A stretch of DNA of 64,000 nt from Chlamydomonas reinhardtii (GCF_000002595.2 NC_057015.1:1090718-1154717), one strand, 5' to 3'. Counted from the stretch's first letter, positions 35,101-63,925 are shown. Translations and numbers: made by a program. Notes: generated by a model from the letters alone, not told the origin.

Positions 35101-36061
35101 CTGCTCGCGAATCTTCATGCACGCCTCAGCCTCCTTCTTGCCCTGCACTGTGATGCGGACGATGTCCGCGCCGGCGTCCGCGCACTTCTTCACCTGTGGG
35201 TTGGGCGAGGGAGGGGTTCTGGGCGGCCTGGAGCAGCAGGACAGGGGAGGCACGCGGGTGCAGGCACGCGAACGCGGCAGCGGCGACGACAACGTGAAGG
35301 CCGTGGGGCCAGGCGGACGTCAACGTTGCAACGTTGCTAGCTGCCCAGCTGTGCGTGGGCAGCACCAACTCGCTGCGGTGTGCTATCTTTGATACGGCCT
35401 GGGGCGCCCGGACCTGACGGCAACCAGCGCGGGGTCAACAGGCCGCGCGCAGTGGTAGAGACCAGCGTGCGCGGGAGCCCAACTCTTGGGAAGCTTCTCA
35501 TCCCCAGCTGATAGCTTTTCCTAGCTAACCAGCGTCACTGCTTACGAGCGCCTCAATCCCGGTAACCACGTGCCAGTCAAAGGGGCGCTGGATAGCGCAT
35601 GCGAAAAACAAGCCAATCCAAATTTCTGCGCCTTTCGCATATTCGCCCAATTCGCCACGCGCTGGCGTGCGAGCGCTTCGTACCTGGTCCACGGTCAGCT
35701 GCACATTGCGGGTGTCCGTGGTGGTCATGGTCTGAAGGGCGATGCGGTGCTGGCTGCCCACCGGCACCTTGCCGATCTGCAGTGAGGCCAAAGATCGGGC
35801 AGATAAGCCGTAGATTTACAGGTCTGGCTTTAACAGGCTGCGGCCAGAAGGCGTGCAAGTGAGCCTGGCTGCAAGGCGAGGAAACCACCGCGCTCCATGG
35901 CTCGCGCCCGGCCTCCTCGGCGTGGTCCTCTCCTGGCCCAGATGCCTCCAAGTCTGTGTCATCCCACTGAGCGCATTCCCACGCACCATGACCGTGCGCG
36001 TGGGGCGACGGATAGTCTTGTTGATGGACTCGCAATAGTGGTGCGCGACGTTCAGCTGCAT
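29171..36061 (-). CDS. HDS: 4-hydroxy-3-methylbut-2-enyl diphosphate synthase (HDS/IspG)
   Basis: Sixteen exons (CDS from 36061, then 35684-35776, 35087-35193, 34734-34809, 34299-34370, 33893-34038, 33450-33555, 33117-33186, 32571-32737, 32067-32240, 31454-31591, 31018-31134, 30395-30652, 29886-30132, 29538-29641, 29171-29266) give 681 residues. HDS turns MEcPP into HMBPP in the plastid MEP pathway, with electrons through a [4Fe-4S] cluster. The TIM-barrel half shows [34 protein letters not shown] and INYDDP. The plant-type insertion lies in the middle. The C-terminal half has the cluster cysteines in [13 protein letters not shown] and [20 protein letters not shown], with the ligand Glu after GPG. 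The N-terminus begins [20 protein letters not shown], almost at the conserved domain, so no transit peptide is visible. The stop is TAA. Confidence 0.93.
31145..31199. repeat. Dispersed intron module R3, copy 1
   Basis: Next to an HDS splice acceptor: a G tract, then TTACATTCATGATCATTAAA, AGTGAAGG and GTAGCCAGG. A near-identical copy sits at the same place relative to an acceptor of the RecQ gene 30 kb away (61314-61366). Confidence 0.7.
31594..31636. repeat. Dispersed intron module R4, copy 1
   Basis: Next to an HDS acceptor: a G tract, then TTGCAAGGATTGGTACAGAG and AAGTAGGGG. A relative lies at 43851-43902, beside a cofactor D acceptor. Confidence 0.6.
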
Positions 36062-36219
36062 TTTGGCTGCGGTCTTCTAAACGCGCCAACTCAGGGCGAA
36101 GAATAAAAAAACGGGTTGGTCGGGGTTTGCGACGGACTTTGCCTTGTTGCGCATGGGTAAATCGATCCCGACCTGCGAGCCGCAGCGACGCCCCAAGCAG
36201 GCCAAATACCCGGAGCCAA

Positions 36220-36225
36220 TTATAA
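36220..36225 (-). promoter_or_regulatory. Possible TATA element of HDS
   Basis: TTATAA, followed by TTGG on the minus strand, about 160 bases before the HDS ATG. It stands out in an otherwise GC-rich region. The call rests on position and composition only. Confidence 0.35.
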
Positions 36226-36227
36226 CA

Positions 36228-36232
36228 TTACA
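36228..36232 (-). terminator. Possible poly(A) signal of the MnSOD gene
   Basis: TGTAA on the minus strand, about 235 bases after the MnSOD stop and 2 bases from the HDS TATA-like element. Confidence 0.4.
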
Positions 36233-36467
36233 ATGCAAGTCAAGTATCTGGGACCGCGATTTCTGTGGACTGTCATGCCCGTGTGTATGTGTGTCGGCCA
36301 CGGGGGCGTCGTGCGGGGGGGTCCTCCCGAGCCAAGGCAGCACATCTGCGTGTCCCTCAGCGCCGTCAACTTCCCCACAAACGCCAAGCCTCAACTTAGT
36401 TTCTATCCTAAATTGTGATTGCCCAGCGCGTCCTACGGCCGAGCTCACAGAAGTGATATGTCAACCC

Positions 36468-38676
36468 TCAGAACGCCGTGCCGATGAAGGCCAAGTCGCC
36501 TCGCTTGGCCGCATCGTAGTTGGCGCTCACTTGCTGCCAGTTGATGATTGTCAGCCACGCCTTTGTGTAGTCCGGCTTCTTGGGCCCGTACCTGAGCAGC
36601 ACACAGAGGTGTCAGAAGTAGATTGACTAGATTTAAGTATACGGTACACGTCGCGCTGGTGTCCCAAGGAATTGGCTACGGTCGATACGCAGCGCAGCGG
36701 CTGTCTTCAAGGTCTACAGTAGCAACATGGCAAGCAGGGGAGGTAGCAAGCAGGGAGCCTGAACCGCACCGTATGGCACCTGCGAAGCATGTGTTGAGGT
36801 GCGGGTGGGGGGGAACATCCACGGACCGTACGGCTATCGTGACTGCCGCAGTGCGGCCTGGCACTGAACTCACTGCAGGTAGTAGGCGTGCTCCCACACG
36901 TCGATGCCCAGTATGGGCACGCACGGGTCCTTGAGCACCACCTGCGGTGTGTGGGTATTTGCGCATGTGCACGTGCGTGGGCGGTGGTGCATGGGGATGG
37001 GGTTTTGCGCTTTGGGGCAGCATGAGACGCGGCTGCTACTTCCCTAGCTCCGCCGGCGCACTCTCTGCGTGCAGGTAGAAGGTAGAAAGGCCCGCCAGTC
37101 AACCAACCACACGCCCAGCCCAAGGCCTTCAACTCCACTGCTCTCTCGACCTCATGGTCCACACACCCACGCACCCAAACCTCTCCCGCCTCCTCCACGC
37201 CTCCATCCCCCCACGCGGCTCGAATCTGTTCCGTTGGGGTCGGGCACATGACCCCTCCGTCCCCCCCCCGCCAGGCCCCCCTCACCCCCATGAGTGGGTT
37301 GTCCTGGTTGGCTGTGTCCAGCAGCCGCAGCCCGCCGTCGCCCGCCGCACACAGCCAGGCCCAGCCGCTGCCGAAGTGGCCGTCAGCCAGCAGCTTGAAG
37401 CGGGACTGGGGGTGGAGTGGAGGTGAGGGTGGAGCCTAGTCATGATAGGTCCCAACGTCCATGCACAGCCACGGAAGTGCGATGGGTGGCACAGGTTGCG
37501 GTGGGAGGTGGGAGGCGATGAGTGCATGGGTGTGTGGGGTGATGGAGGGGTAGGGCCGCCGGTGGCCGTGCGACAACCTGGTGAGGCTGCGACGGTCGCT
37601 ACATCGGCTTTGCGGCCCGGTGGGAATGCGCGGGCGAATGGGCGATGCCACTGGACTGGCGGTGAAGTGCTAATGTGATCCCGTAGTGTGGTGGTGTGGT
37701 GGTGGTTAAGCGGCGATGAGGGCGTTGAAGAACACGCATACTCCCCAAACCTGTCCCCAACCCCCACGCTTGCATCACACACACGTCGCCCCACCAGCAT
37801 CTCGTCCACCGAGCCGAAGCCGCCGCTGATGGCAGCGGACAGGGCCGGCGAGATGTTGTCACGGCTGATGTTGGCGGAGCTGGGCGGGGCCATGACCTGT
37901 GCATTAGTGGCGGCGTTGCAGCGTTGCGGCGGATTGCAGTACGGTGTTTTAGTTGTTGGCGGCAGTTCACTGCATGCAGCGGACGTGGCTAAGCGATGAA
38001 GCGGCTCCCTGCAGGGCCAAGCCCTCCTGTCGCCTCGCCTACACCCACGTACACACCGCTCTACGGCCCTACAGTGTGCGTGCACATCAGGAACGAGCCG
38101 CCCCGCTTGTGATCGGCAGCGCGCACCGACCCAACCCCGGTTCTTCCCGGCAGGGGTCTTCCCTCCACCCACCTTCCCTCCCACACTTTCCCACACCTCC
38201 CCGCAGCCCCTCACCTTCCAGAACATCTGGTGGTTCCAGTGTCCGCCGCCGAAGTTGCGCACCACCAGCTCCAGGTCCGGAGGCAGCGCGCCGCGGCCAA
38301 CCTGGGGTGGCGGGTGGGCAGCATGCAGGAGGAGCAGGAGGACGCGGAGGATGGTGGGCACGCCAGTCTTACAAACACCCATCCACACCCACCCGAACAT
38401 GTGCGCACGCACCAGCCCACACGCACACGCACACGCACACACATACAGGCCCCTTCTCCCCCCCCCCCCGCTCGGGCATATGCCCTCCTCCCCTCCCCTT
38501 ACCGCGCCCCCCCCCCCCGCACACACACCAGCTCCACGCACCAGCCCCACTAGGTCTGGCAGCGTGGCTGTGCCGCTACCCGCCAGCGGCCCCAGCACGG
38601 CGTTGAGGGTGCCCACGTACTCCACCCCGTCGTGGAAGTCATGGTGCAGCTGCATGATCTGTGAGACCGTGGGCGC

Positions 38677-38707
<31 letters not shown>

Positions 38708-38906
38708 AGTTGAAAAGCACAAGGGGGAAGGGTTCTATATGGTGCATCAGTAGTTTGTGGTGGTAGGTGGGTACGTGGTGTGGCGGATGGAGGTAGGTGG
38801 CACGGCGGGGTCCCTGTGGTCCGAGCGGCCGAGTCCCAAATAGGTATGGTGGGGAGGCTGAACTGCATTGGCCAGGGGAATGTGTTGCTGGCGTCCCAGG
38901 CTTCCC

Positions 38907-38956
<50 letters not shown>

Positions 38957-39827
38957 TGGGTAAGGACAAGTGGGCTGCTGTGCGTACGTGGTAGACCGCA
39001 CCGGCATGCCCCCGCACTCCACAGCAGCCCTGCCCTGCTCCCTTCTCTCCACATTGACGCCGCCCGCCCCCCGGCTGCTGCTATGTACCGCCCTCCGCAT
39101 CCACCTCCGCCTGGCCCTCTTGCCCCGCTCACATACACGCACACTCCACACACATGCATACACACGCACCTGTGCGGATATGACGGGCTCCAGGGCGCTG
39201 TAGTTGTACGGCAGCGGCTCCAGCACGAACTTCTGGGCCTGCGGGATTGCAGTGATTGGTGCGCGGTTTGTTGTGCGAGGATGAATAGATAGGGTGTGCA
39301 AGGGGTTACAGCGGGGAAAGCGCTTGGGACTTGCTGGAGTGCCTTTGACCGACGGCCCGCCCCGAGGCCGTGTGTGCTTGTGTAGTCAACTTCAACAGCA
39401 CTCGACAACTCCGCAAACCCCTCCGGGGAGGTGCGTGTACATGCAGAGCGCACCCTCCCCCCGCCCAAGCGCGCAGCCGCAACTGCCCTGCCGCCCGAGA
39501 GGTTGATCACTCGCACACACGTACGCTGGACCAAATACCGGTAGATTGGTAGACTGCTCGCACTCCAGCCAGCAACCCTGACGCTTACAAGCACAAGCAA
39601 GCCACTGATGCCCCAGCCAGCTGCAGCCAGGACCTGCCCTGCCCCCCGCACGAACGTACCGGAGCGGTGCTCGGCGGCGCCTTGTCGTCCGCAGCTGCAG
39701 CCGCGGCGGCGTGCAGCTGCCGTCCTACACTGGCCAGCTCACGAGCCGGCGCGAGGACCGGCAGTAGCAGCAGTAGCAGCGGCAGCAGCAGCAGGCTCGC
39801 AGCCGGCGGCGGAGCCATAGTTGCCAT
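36468..39827 (-). CDS. Mn-type superoxide dismutase with signal peptide
   Basis: Eight exons (39660-39827, 39170-39238, 38542-38658, 38215-38301, 37795-37896, 37286-37405, 36874-36941, 36468-36591) join to 284 residues. SOD turns superoxide into O2 and H2O2. All metal ligands are present: the His of IMQLHH, the His of GGGHWNHQMFWK, and Asp and His of GIDVWEHAYYLQY. The second-sphere Tyr (VEYVGTLN) is kept. GGGHWNH and TANQDNPLMG are the Mn-type signatures (Gly and Gln, not the Fe-type pair). The first 35 residues (MATMAPPPAASLLLLPLLLL and on to PVLAPARELASVG) form a strong signal peptide with a long Leu core and no presequence-like Arg, so the enzyme should enter the secretory route and not the mitochondrion. 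C. reinhardtii has several MnSODs, including an iron-deficiency-induced one (MSD3); I cannot say which this matches. Confidence 0.9.
38680..38707. repeat. (TG)n microsatellite
   Basis: A TG run in a MnSOD intron, followed by GTTGAAAAGCACAAGG, a partial match to intron module R1. Confidence 0.8.
38911..38953. repeat. (CA)n microsatellite
   Basis: An uninterrupted CA run of 43 bases in the same MnSOD intron. Confidence 0.9.
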
Positions 39828-40615
39828 GATATTACACACCAGCCAAGCCAATTACACACCAGCCAAGCAAGGTCGGGGAAACATAGCAGATAGAGCGCGC
39901 GGCATGACGAAAGTTGTCGACAGCCGGAACCGAGGAGCTGTGACGCACCTGCAGTGCCCTGTCCGAGGAGCGGGGCAAAGCGAACATGGCCGCTACCAGA
40001 GGGCATTATTTGTTAGTGTAATTTGCCAGGTATGAAGTGACCAAAATAATCATACCCAGCCGGGTGCTGTTTCTGGAAGATGTATGGCTAACTAGTCGCC
40101 AGCAAGCCGTGTTGCGGTCAATGTCCAACTTAGTGAGAGCATCTGAAAGCTTAATGGAGTTGAGTGCAGGATGCACGGAGGCACCTGCAGTCCCTGCATC
40201 AAAGCGGCCTGGTACACGCCACGTGCTTACGCTTCGGCGGCCAATAGCCCCCATACATCCCGCCACTGACACCAAATGTCTGAACGCTTAGGGCGAATGC
40301 GGTCCCGTCGCGGGGTGGTGCTCCGTGCGGGTGAGGCGCGGCGGCTGGACGAGGGGGGGGGGGTCCTGAGGACCCCGGTTAACCCCTTAAATCCGAGACC
40401 AGGAGACGATGAAAAGGCCGCAGACATGTAACATGCTTACATGACTCACGGGCGGGATGACCGCGAGCCCCACAGCCTTTGGAAACTCAAACAATACCGC
40501 ACGCAGCGAGTACCGTGGTAGCCGTAACAGCCACAGTATCCATTACTTACACCGCCCCACCCCACCCGCCCCCAACGCACGCTGCGCCCACCCATTCGTT
40601 CTTCCTCCCGACCCC
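39828..40615. other. MnSOD upstream region
   Basis: About 790 bases between the TBCD stop and the MnSOD start, both minus strand. It holds the TBCD 3' UTR and the MnSOD promoter. A 7-bp stem hairpin (GGGGTCCTGAGGACCCC) lies near 40359-40376 after a G run. No TATA box is clear. Confidence 0.5.
40547..40551 (-). terminator. Possible poly(A) signal of TBCD
   Basis: TGTAA on the minus strand, about 65 bases after the stop; this would be a short 3' UTR for such algae. Confidence 0.3.
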
Positions 40616-49998
<9,383 letters not shown>

Positions 49999-51490
49999 GA
50001 TCTATAAGTGCTAACAAGCAGCAACAACGAAAAGGCGAAATCGAAGACAGCCTAGTTTAACGCGTGGTGCAGCTCTAGCCTGGTGATGTCTCCTAAATGT
50101 GATTGTTTGGAATGACCTAGTGCGCCTTCTGCTAGTGATAGAAGTGCCTGCATTTGACTTCCATGCACGCGTGCCGTGTAACCCGCGTCCATGCGCCATA
50201 CCCCGCCATCACCTGTCCACACGTCCCAGGCTCCCGGCCTTCCACTGCCCAGACCTCCGCAGCTGGAATTCGAGAATTGAGCGCACAGTAAACTCGCCGC
50301 CTAGCTTTTCATGTTCTGAGTCAGCAACTGTATTGACAAGGTGTTACATCGTGCCTTGGCACATGGGCTTGGGCACCTGCAGCGCTGCAATGGCAGACCC
50401 GCACCGCCGCGGGTAAAAGTCTTGCAAGGATACTTAGGCAGGGGAGGTGGATTCCCCTGCCACGAACAGTGGACTGAGCCCACACCCCTGACACCGCATC
50501 ATACCGTCTGAGGCCGAAGCTCTATCACACAAGCCCCATCATAACCTCGGGGCACAGCCCTCACACTCAGATGGCATGGCCATGCGCTCATTCACAGGCA
50601 TCCACGTGCACGCCGCACGGACTGTTATACTGTACACGCACCAAATCACGTCCCACGCCACCTACATACGAACACCACACAAACGCGCAAGGCATGATCC
50701 AAACACTCGACGCCACATCACTACTGGACGGTTCCTGTAAGTTGCCTACCTCGACGTTGCAGCTCGCACATACCCTAAGCTCAACCACCAGAGCACTCAA
50801 GCCCTAGAGCTGTACAGCACTTCAGCACGTGCCGAGATGGAGGAGCAGCTCTTGTACAGCCAAACCTCACGACCCTAAGCTCACATCACTACCGTCAGAA
50901 GAGTGAGGCCCGTTGCGAAAAAAGAGTACACACTTCCACTCATATACTGCATCGTCTTGATCATCAGCACTTCCAGCTCAGAATGTGTACAAGCTTTAAA
51001 TGTAACAAGAGCTTGAACAGCCTGCATTGCCATAGATTGCCCGTGCCCGTGGGCATCCGACATGGCAAGACCACCGCTGCGCACGCAGCCCATGCGAATC
51101 CACCGTCATCAAACCATTATTAGCTGCAAAGTATGGCAAAGAGCCTATGGATAAAGAGAAATCACGCTTCCTGCCCTTGTCATGCGCATATTGCATGGCA
51201 AGCATTCCTGTTGGCTGCGCATGTGTGCTCACTGCTGCCGTGGCAGCACACACCAATTAATAACGCCATGGATCCTACCGCATGTTGGAAAGACACGCGC
51301 TAATCATTATCTCCGGCAATCAATGGCATCCACGTATCTACGTACTTGCTATCTCACCACTCGCGTAGCGTTTTGTGCTGCAAACGCCGCTCCCTCGCAC
51401 AACCTGCAAGCCACCATAATCATCAGGTAGGGGCACAGGGCCGCCACAATGCTGTCCGCCAGCTAACCGTTCACCAGCTCCGCGGCCGCT
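49999..51490. other. Intergenic, TBCD promoter and kinase 3' UTR
   Basis: About 1.5 kb between two minus-strand genes, less GC-rich. Short frames only; no RNA gene, repeat or clear TATA box is recognised. Confidence 0.5.
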
Positions 51491-54474
51491 TCATTCAGCA
51501 GTCGCCTTGGCCTCAGCCGCCAGCACCTCCGCCTCCATGGCATCCAGCCGCTGTAGCACCTGCTCGGCGCTGGGCCGCTGGTGCGACTTGTCCTCCGTGC
51601 AGTCGAGCACCAGCTGCGCCAGGGCGGAAGGCACGTGAGGCGGCAGGGGCAACTCGCGATGCGCGTAGCGCGCGGCCGACTCCTGGAAAGTGCCCGTGAC
51701 CAGCAGGCACACCGCCAGAACGCCCAGGCTGTAAATGTCCACGGCGCGCGTGAGCGGCAGCTTAGTGCGCATCCTGATGCAATTCTTCAGGAACAGCCAG
51801 GGCGTCTTAGGCCGCAGATCTCTGTTGGCCAGCGCGGCCTCCGGCGCGCAGAAGTCGGGACTGCCGCAACAGTCGTCCTTGTGGTAGGTGTCGGCCAGAA
51901 TCTTCCGGTTCTTGGGGATCTTCGCCACACAGCCGAAGTCGCCCAGGCAGTAGCTGCCATCGTCACGGCACAGGACGTTGTCGGTCTTCACATCTGCAGA
52001 GGTAGAAAGGTGGAATCGGAGGCAGGGGAGTGGGGCGTGTAAGCAATGCTCCGGATCAGCAGCAGGGACGGGTGTGGCCAGCCGAGCTAGGTAGCGTTGC
52101 CGCTTCCTAACACCATACATGCGACAGCTCGTGTGCCCGCGGCTGCAGCCGCACAAGACACGAACGCGCGCGCGGCTTGTTCTGCATTCAAGCAAGCAAA
52201 CTCGAACTCACCCTGGTGCACGAACCCGAGACGGTGCGTGGCCGCCAGGGCAGAGGTCACAGCGCGCAGCACGCGGAACACGTCGCGCATGGGCAGCACC
52301 GTCGTTTGGCCGCGGCAGAAGTCGGGCCGCGCCTGTGCTTCGTCCTGTGCATCCAGGGCCACGCAAGGAAGGGTCAAAGGTGGTGGTGCTGGCTGCGGGC
52401 GTGTAGGCACATTTGGGCAGCAGGTGCTAATGTTGTGGTCTGTCGTGGTCTAGTAGGGATGTGGTGATCCTCCGCCGCTGAACCGTGGAACCGTTACCGT
52501 GACCTATCATGCCATCCAACAGCGTTGCAAACCTGTCAGCCCGCGCAAGCCCCGGTGCGCGGCAACAAGTAGCCGAGGAGTCGACTCACCAGCTTGTCCC
52601 AAAGCGAGCACTGCGCCAGCTCCATCAGCAGCTGCACCGGGTGAGATTTCTTCTTGCCGGTGAGGCCCAGTGCACGAACCGTGCAGCCGTCGTCCACCAA
52701 CCCCTTGTACTGCAGCTGGAACATGACTTCACCCTCCGCACGCAGCAGCTGGTTGGCAGAGTCCCAGTCGCTGTCGCTGTCGCAGTCGTTATCGGAGTCG
52801 TTGTCAGAGTCGCTGTCGGTCTGGATGGGAGTCTTGATGGCCACGCGGACCGCGCCGTACTCCGTGACGACGGTGCCGGAGTACACGCAGCCGTTGGCGC
52901 CCTGACCCAGGAGGCCGCCGCCTTCGTAGTCCTTGACGAAGCCCTTCACGCCGTTGGCGCGGAGCTCACGGTACATGTTGGAGTCCTGAGGGTCGAGGGG
53001 CGAGACAGGAAGGATAAGAAGGAAGGAAGTGGGAGTGGCCAGAACTCGGCAGGAGAAGGGATCGCTAGCTGGGAGAAGTTGGGCCCGCGGGCATGCCGGG
53101 GAGGGGGCATGCAGTCTTGCTAGACTGGGCTTAGTGACAGTGCGGCACGCCTGGTTTCTCACCGGCCGCATCATGTGAAGGTTTGTGATCGCGGGCCGCA
53201 ACTGCGGCTGCTGCGCGTCCTCCTCCTGCTGGTCCTGCTCCATCGCGGCGGGCTCGCTACAGCTGCTGGCAGCTGCTGGCTCAGCCTTCGCCTCCTCCAT
53301 CGGGCCGCTGCAGTCCAGGGTGAACGACAGGGAGAAGGGACGCCGGCGCAGGAGCGAGTGCTGTGGCCGCAGCGCGGGCAGCTCGGGCTCAGACTCGCTC
53401 TCGAGCTCCACCGTAGGGGGTTCCACAGCGAAGGAGAGGGAGGAGGGGAACGAGGGGTAGGAGGAGGAGGAGGAGCGGCTGGAGGAGGAGGAGGAGGGAA
53501 ACGCGGCGGCGGAGGCGGCGGAGCCCGAGCTCAGCAGGTCGGCGCCGTCCTTGGTGTCGGCGGGCTTCACCATCATAATCTCACAGCGGCCGTCCAGCGC
53601 GATGCCGGCGGCCTCCCCCGCAGGCACCGTGGCGGGCTGGGCCGTCGCCGGCTCTTCAGTCACGGCGCGCTCAATCTCCAAAGCCCCCTCCTCGGCGTCC
53701 AGCTCGTCAGCCTGCTCATCAGCGTGGCCCGACGGAGACTTAAATGGCGAGGTGAAGGAGCTGCTGCGAGTGAGGGGCTCGACCTCAATGGAAGAGATGT
53801 CATTGACAGGCGACGCCAGCCACGGGCTTGGAAGGCGGTCTTCGCCGGGTGTGGAGACATCGTGGAGGCAGACGGTGGTGCCAGTCGGCGAAAGGTCGCT
53901 GTCGTCGGTTGCAATGGCCTGCGGGTGCATGAACCGGAGCAGCTGTGTTAGCAAGAAGAAGTACAATGGACAACAGGAAAGCCGCTCGCTAAGCCAAGGA
54001 ACCCGAAGTCCAATCCCGCGCGAAATGTGTTCAGCTTGCAGCAGAAGGTGCATAGCCTATCGCGCACTATGTCAACTGTCCGGATAAATGTCAGCAGCCG
54101 GCTCAAAGGCGCTAGTTGCCGTTTTGTCAACCCATGGCCCCAGTAGCAAGTATACTTGGTCAACGCACCTGTGCCGCCATTGGCTTCTTGCTGCGCAGGT
54201 CTTTCCATAGCTGCTTTGCAGCAGCAGCAGCCGGGCTCAGATTTGACTCTTCCTCCAAAAGAGCGGTCTTGAATCGCACGTAGAAAAAGAAGAGGAGAAG
54301 CGGGCCCGGCAGCAGGAAGGACACCATCACTACCAATGGGAAAGCTAATACCATTGTCAGGACCATCGCCGCGACAATCAGGCGTTGAAGCCGCTGGCCG
54401 GGCAACGAGATCGAGACCTCTATTGTTGCCTCGCTGCAAGGCATAGCTGTGGTTGTATCTATATAGTGCGCCAT
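51491..54474 (-). CDS. Membrane-anchored protein kinase with HQD loop
   Basis: Exons 54169-54474, 53163-53918, 52590-52985, 52212-52344 and 51491-51993 join to 697 residues. Residues 32-66 are hydrophobic with three prolines (LIVAAMVLTMVLAFPLVVMV and on to LLLFFFYV), one or two membrane passes near the N-terminus. Residues 100-355 are a Ser/Glu/Pro-rich linker. The kinase domain starts near 375: G-loop LGQGANGCVYSG, VAIK (K405), then an acidic DS/DN-rich insert of about 20 residues before helix C. The catalytic loop is HQDVKTDN, with Gln for the Arg of HRD, then GDFG (D549), the activation segment with CCGSPDFCAPEAAL, and VDIYSLGVLAVCLL. Catalytic Lys, Asp, Asn and DFG are kept, so it is probably active, of the non-RD kind whose activation loop needs no phosphorylation. 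The substrate is unknown. ATG 54540 would add 22 residues upstream. Confidence 0.8.
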
Positions 54475-55490
54475 TGTAGCGTACGTGTGGAGGAAATGAC
54501 GGTGAGGATAATGGCTTGTGGAAAATGGCCTGGCCGACACGGGCGACTACCGGCGACTTGCACGACAAGCCGCCCGCCGTGTCCCGGACTTCCAGTCGGC
54601 TCCGTCCCGGGAACTGGCCCAAAACTGAATACCACAGGTAGGAATGCTTTGACATACACATCTATTCAACTTATTATTGGCGGCAAATAGCCAGTCATTT
54701 TACAGGGGGCGAAGAATTTGTGGGTCCACCCCGGCCAACGACCGCCACCTCGCGAGTTTTGGCACGCGGGCCCCAACGTTCGTGGACAGGGATCGTGGGA
54801 CCGTCGGCCCCCGCTCACTCGAATGGGTGCCCAGCTTTGCCCATTGCTTGTTCCCGTTTTCAAGCACGCTAGGGTGGGGTAGGCTTCAGCGACGGACCGA
54901 CGGACCACTCAGCGCTAGCTGCTGATCACTGTTCGTTGTGTGAGTGTGTGATGGGACAGGGTTCAAGGCAGGTTGGCGAGGTCCCGTAGGGTGCAGCTGA
55001 TGCCCATACCCTCAAGCAGACGGCAAACAGTTCGTTGTGTGAGTGAGACGATTGCCTTATACACGCATCGGGGAATGCACCACCTTAAAGCACAGGCGAG
55101 AGGTCGTATCTTACGTTACCCGTGAATGCTCACTAACCAGGTTGTCCCTTCTTGTAACATTGCACATATCGTGGTATGGCCAGCGGCCAGCTTCAAGGAC
55201 ACGCACAACCCCAATTGTTTCCGGGAGTCTTGGCACCAGTGAACGCGCAGCACGACATTCCCAACTACCCCATATGTGATCAAGCGCTGCTCATGCGGCG
55301 GGCTGGCCGTGCTGGCATACCTGGGCCTGCTGCATCCATGCTGCATACTACCATTGGGCCACTCTCCCCCGCTTGCCTATGGTGCTACGTATGACAGCTA
55401 TGCTCACGCACATACAATCGCCCTGCAATCTACTGAGACCCCTACCAAGACCTACAAAACCGCCCACCCCCACACCCTCACACCCCACGC

Positions 55491-55519
55491 CCACCCACCC
55501 ACCCACCCACCCACCCACC
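55491..55519. repeat. (CCCA)n tandem repeat
   Basis: About seven CCCA units downstream of the RecQ stop. They do not match the TTTTAGGG telomere repeat of Chlamydomonas. Confidence 0.75.
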
Positions 55520-55741
55520 ACTAGCACGCCTTTCCAAAACCAGCCGCAAGCACCTCAAGCACCACCACACCCAAGCTCTCCTCACAAAATATGGAATGTG
55601 GTGCCTTCATCGTCCAGGTCCACCTGCGACCTGACCGCGCCACTGCCCCGCCGCATCACCTCAAAGTCGCCCACCAGGTCTTGCAGCACCGCTCCCAGCG
55701 CCCGCCGCCGGCCCGCGCTGTCGTCAGCACCGCCCCGGTCG

Positions 55742-55771
55742 GGGCTTGGGCTTGGGCTTGGGCTTGGGCTG
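55742..55771. repeat. (GGGCTT)n tandem repeat
   Basis: Four to five GGGCTT units, 215 bases past the RecQ stop codon; probably in its 3' UTR. Confidence 0.7.
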
Positions 55772-55985
55772 GCACCGGGCGGGCGGGGGCAGCCGAGTGC
55801 AGCCGCCAGCTGCACCGCCGACAGACCGGGCGACTGCGGCACAACACATGGAGAGCACAGACGGCGCGGATGGGCGAGGGGCAGGGGTCCAGAGCGTGCA
55901 AGCACGACACGGGTAAGGATCAGGAACAGGCCGCACAGGCGGGTTCCGAGTTCAGGCGGCTTGCCCTGTCTTGCGTCTTGCACTG

Positions 55986-63925
<7,940 letters not shown>

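Larger units (their letters stand above)
36078..36467. other. Compact HDS/MnSOD spacer
   Basis: About 390 bases between two head-to-tail minus-strand genes. It must carry the MnSOD 3' UTR and the HDS promoter and leader. A short upstream open frame on the minus strand ends at TAG six codons before the HDS ATG, in the same frame. Confidence 0.55.
54475..55985. other. Intergenic, kinase promoter and RecQ 3' UTR
   Basis: About 1.5 kb between two minus-strand genes. It holds the CCCA and GGGCTT tandem runs listed separately. Several short Pro/Thr-rich frames are present; none is supported as a gene. Confidence 0.5.

Noticed and set aside
37282-39651. A 789-codon open frame on the minus strand
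   Set aside because: It runs through MnSOD exons and introns and includes a translated CA repeat. GC-rich introns are stop-poor, and the conserved SOD blocks fit only after splicing.
55491-55771. CCCA and GGGCTT runs as telomere sequence
   Set aside because: Neither matches the TTTTAGGG or TTTAGGG telomere units, and genes continue on both sides.
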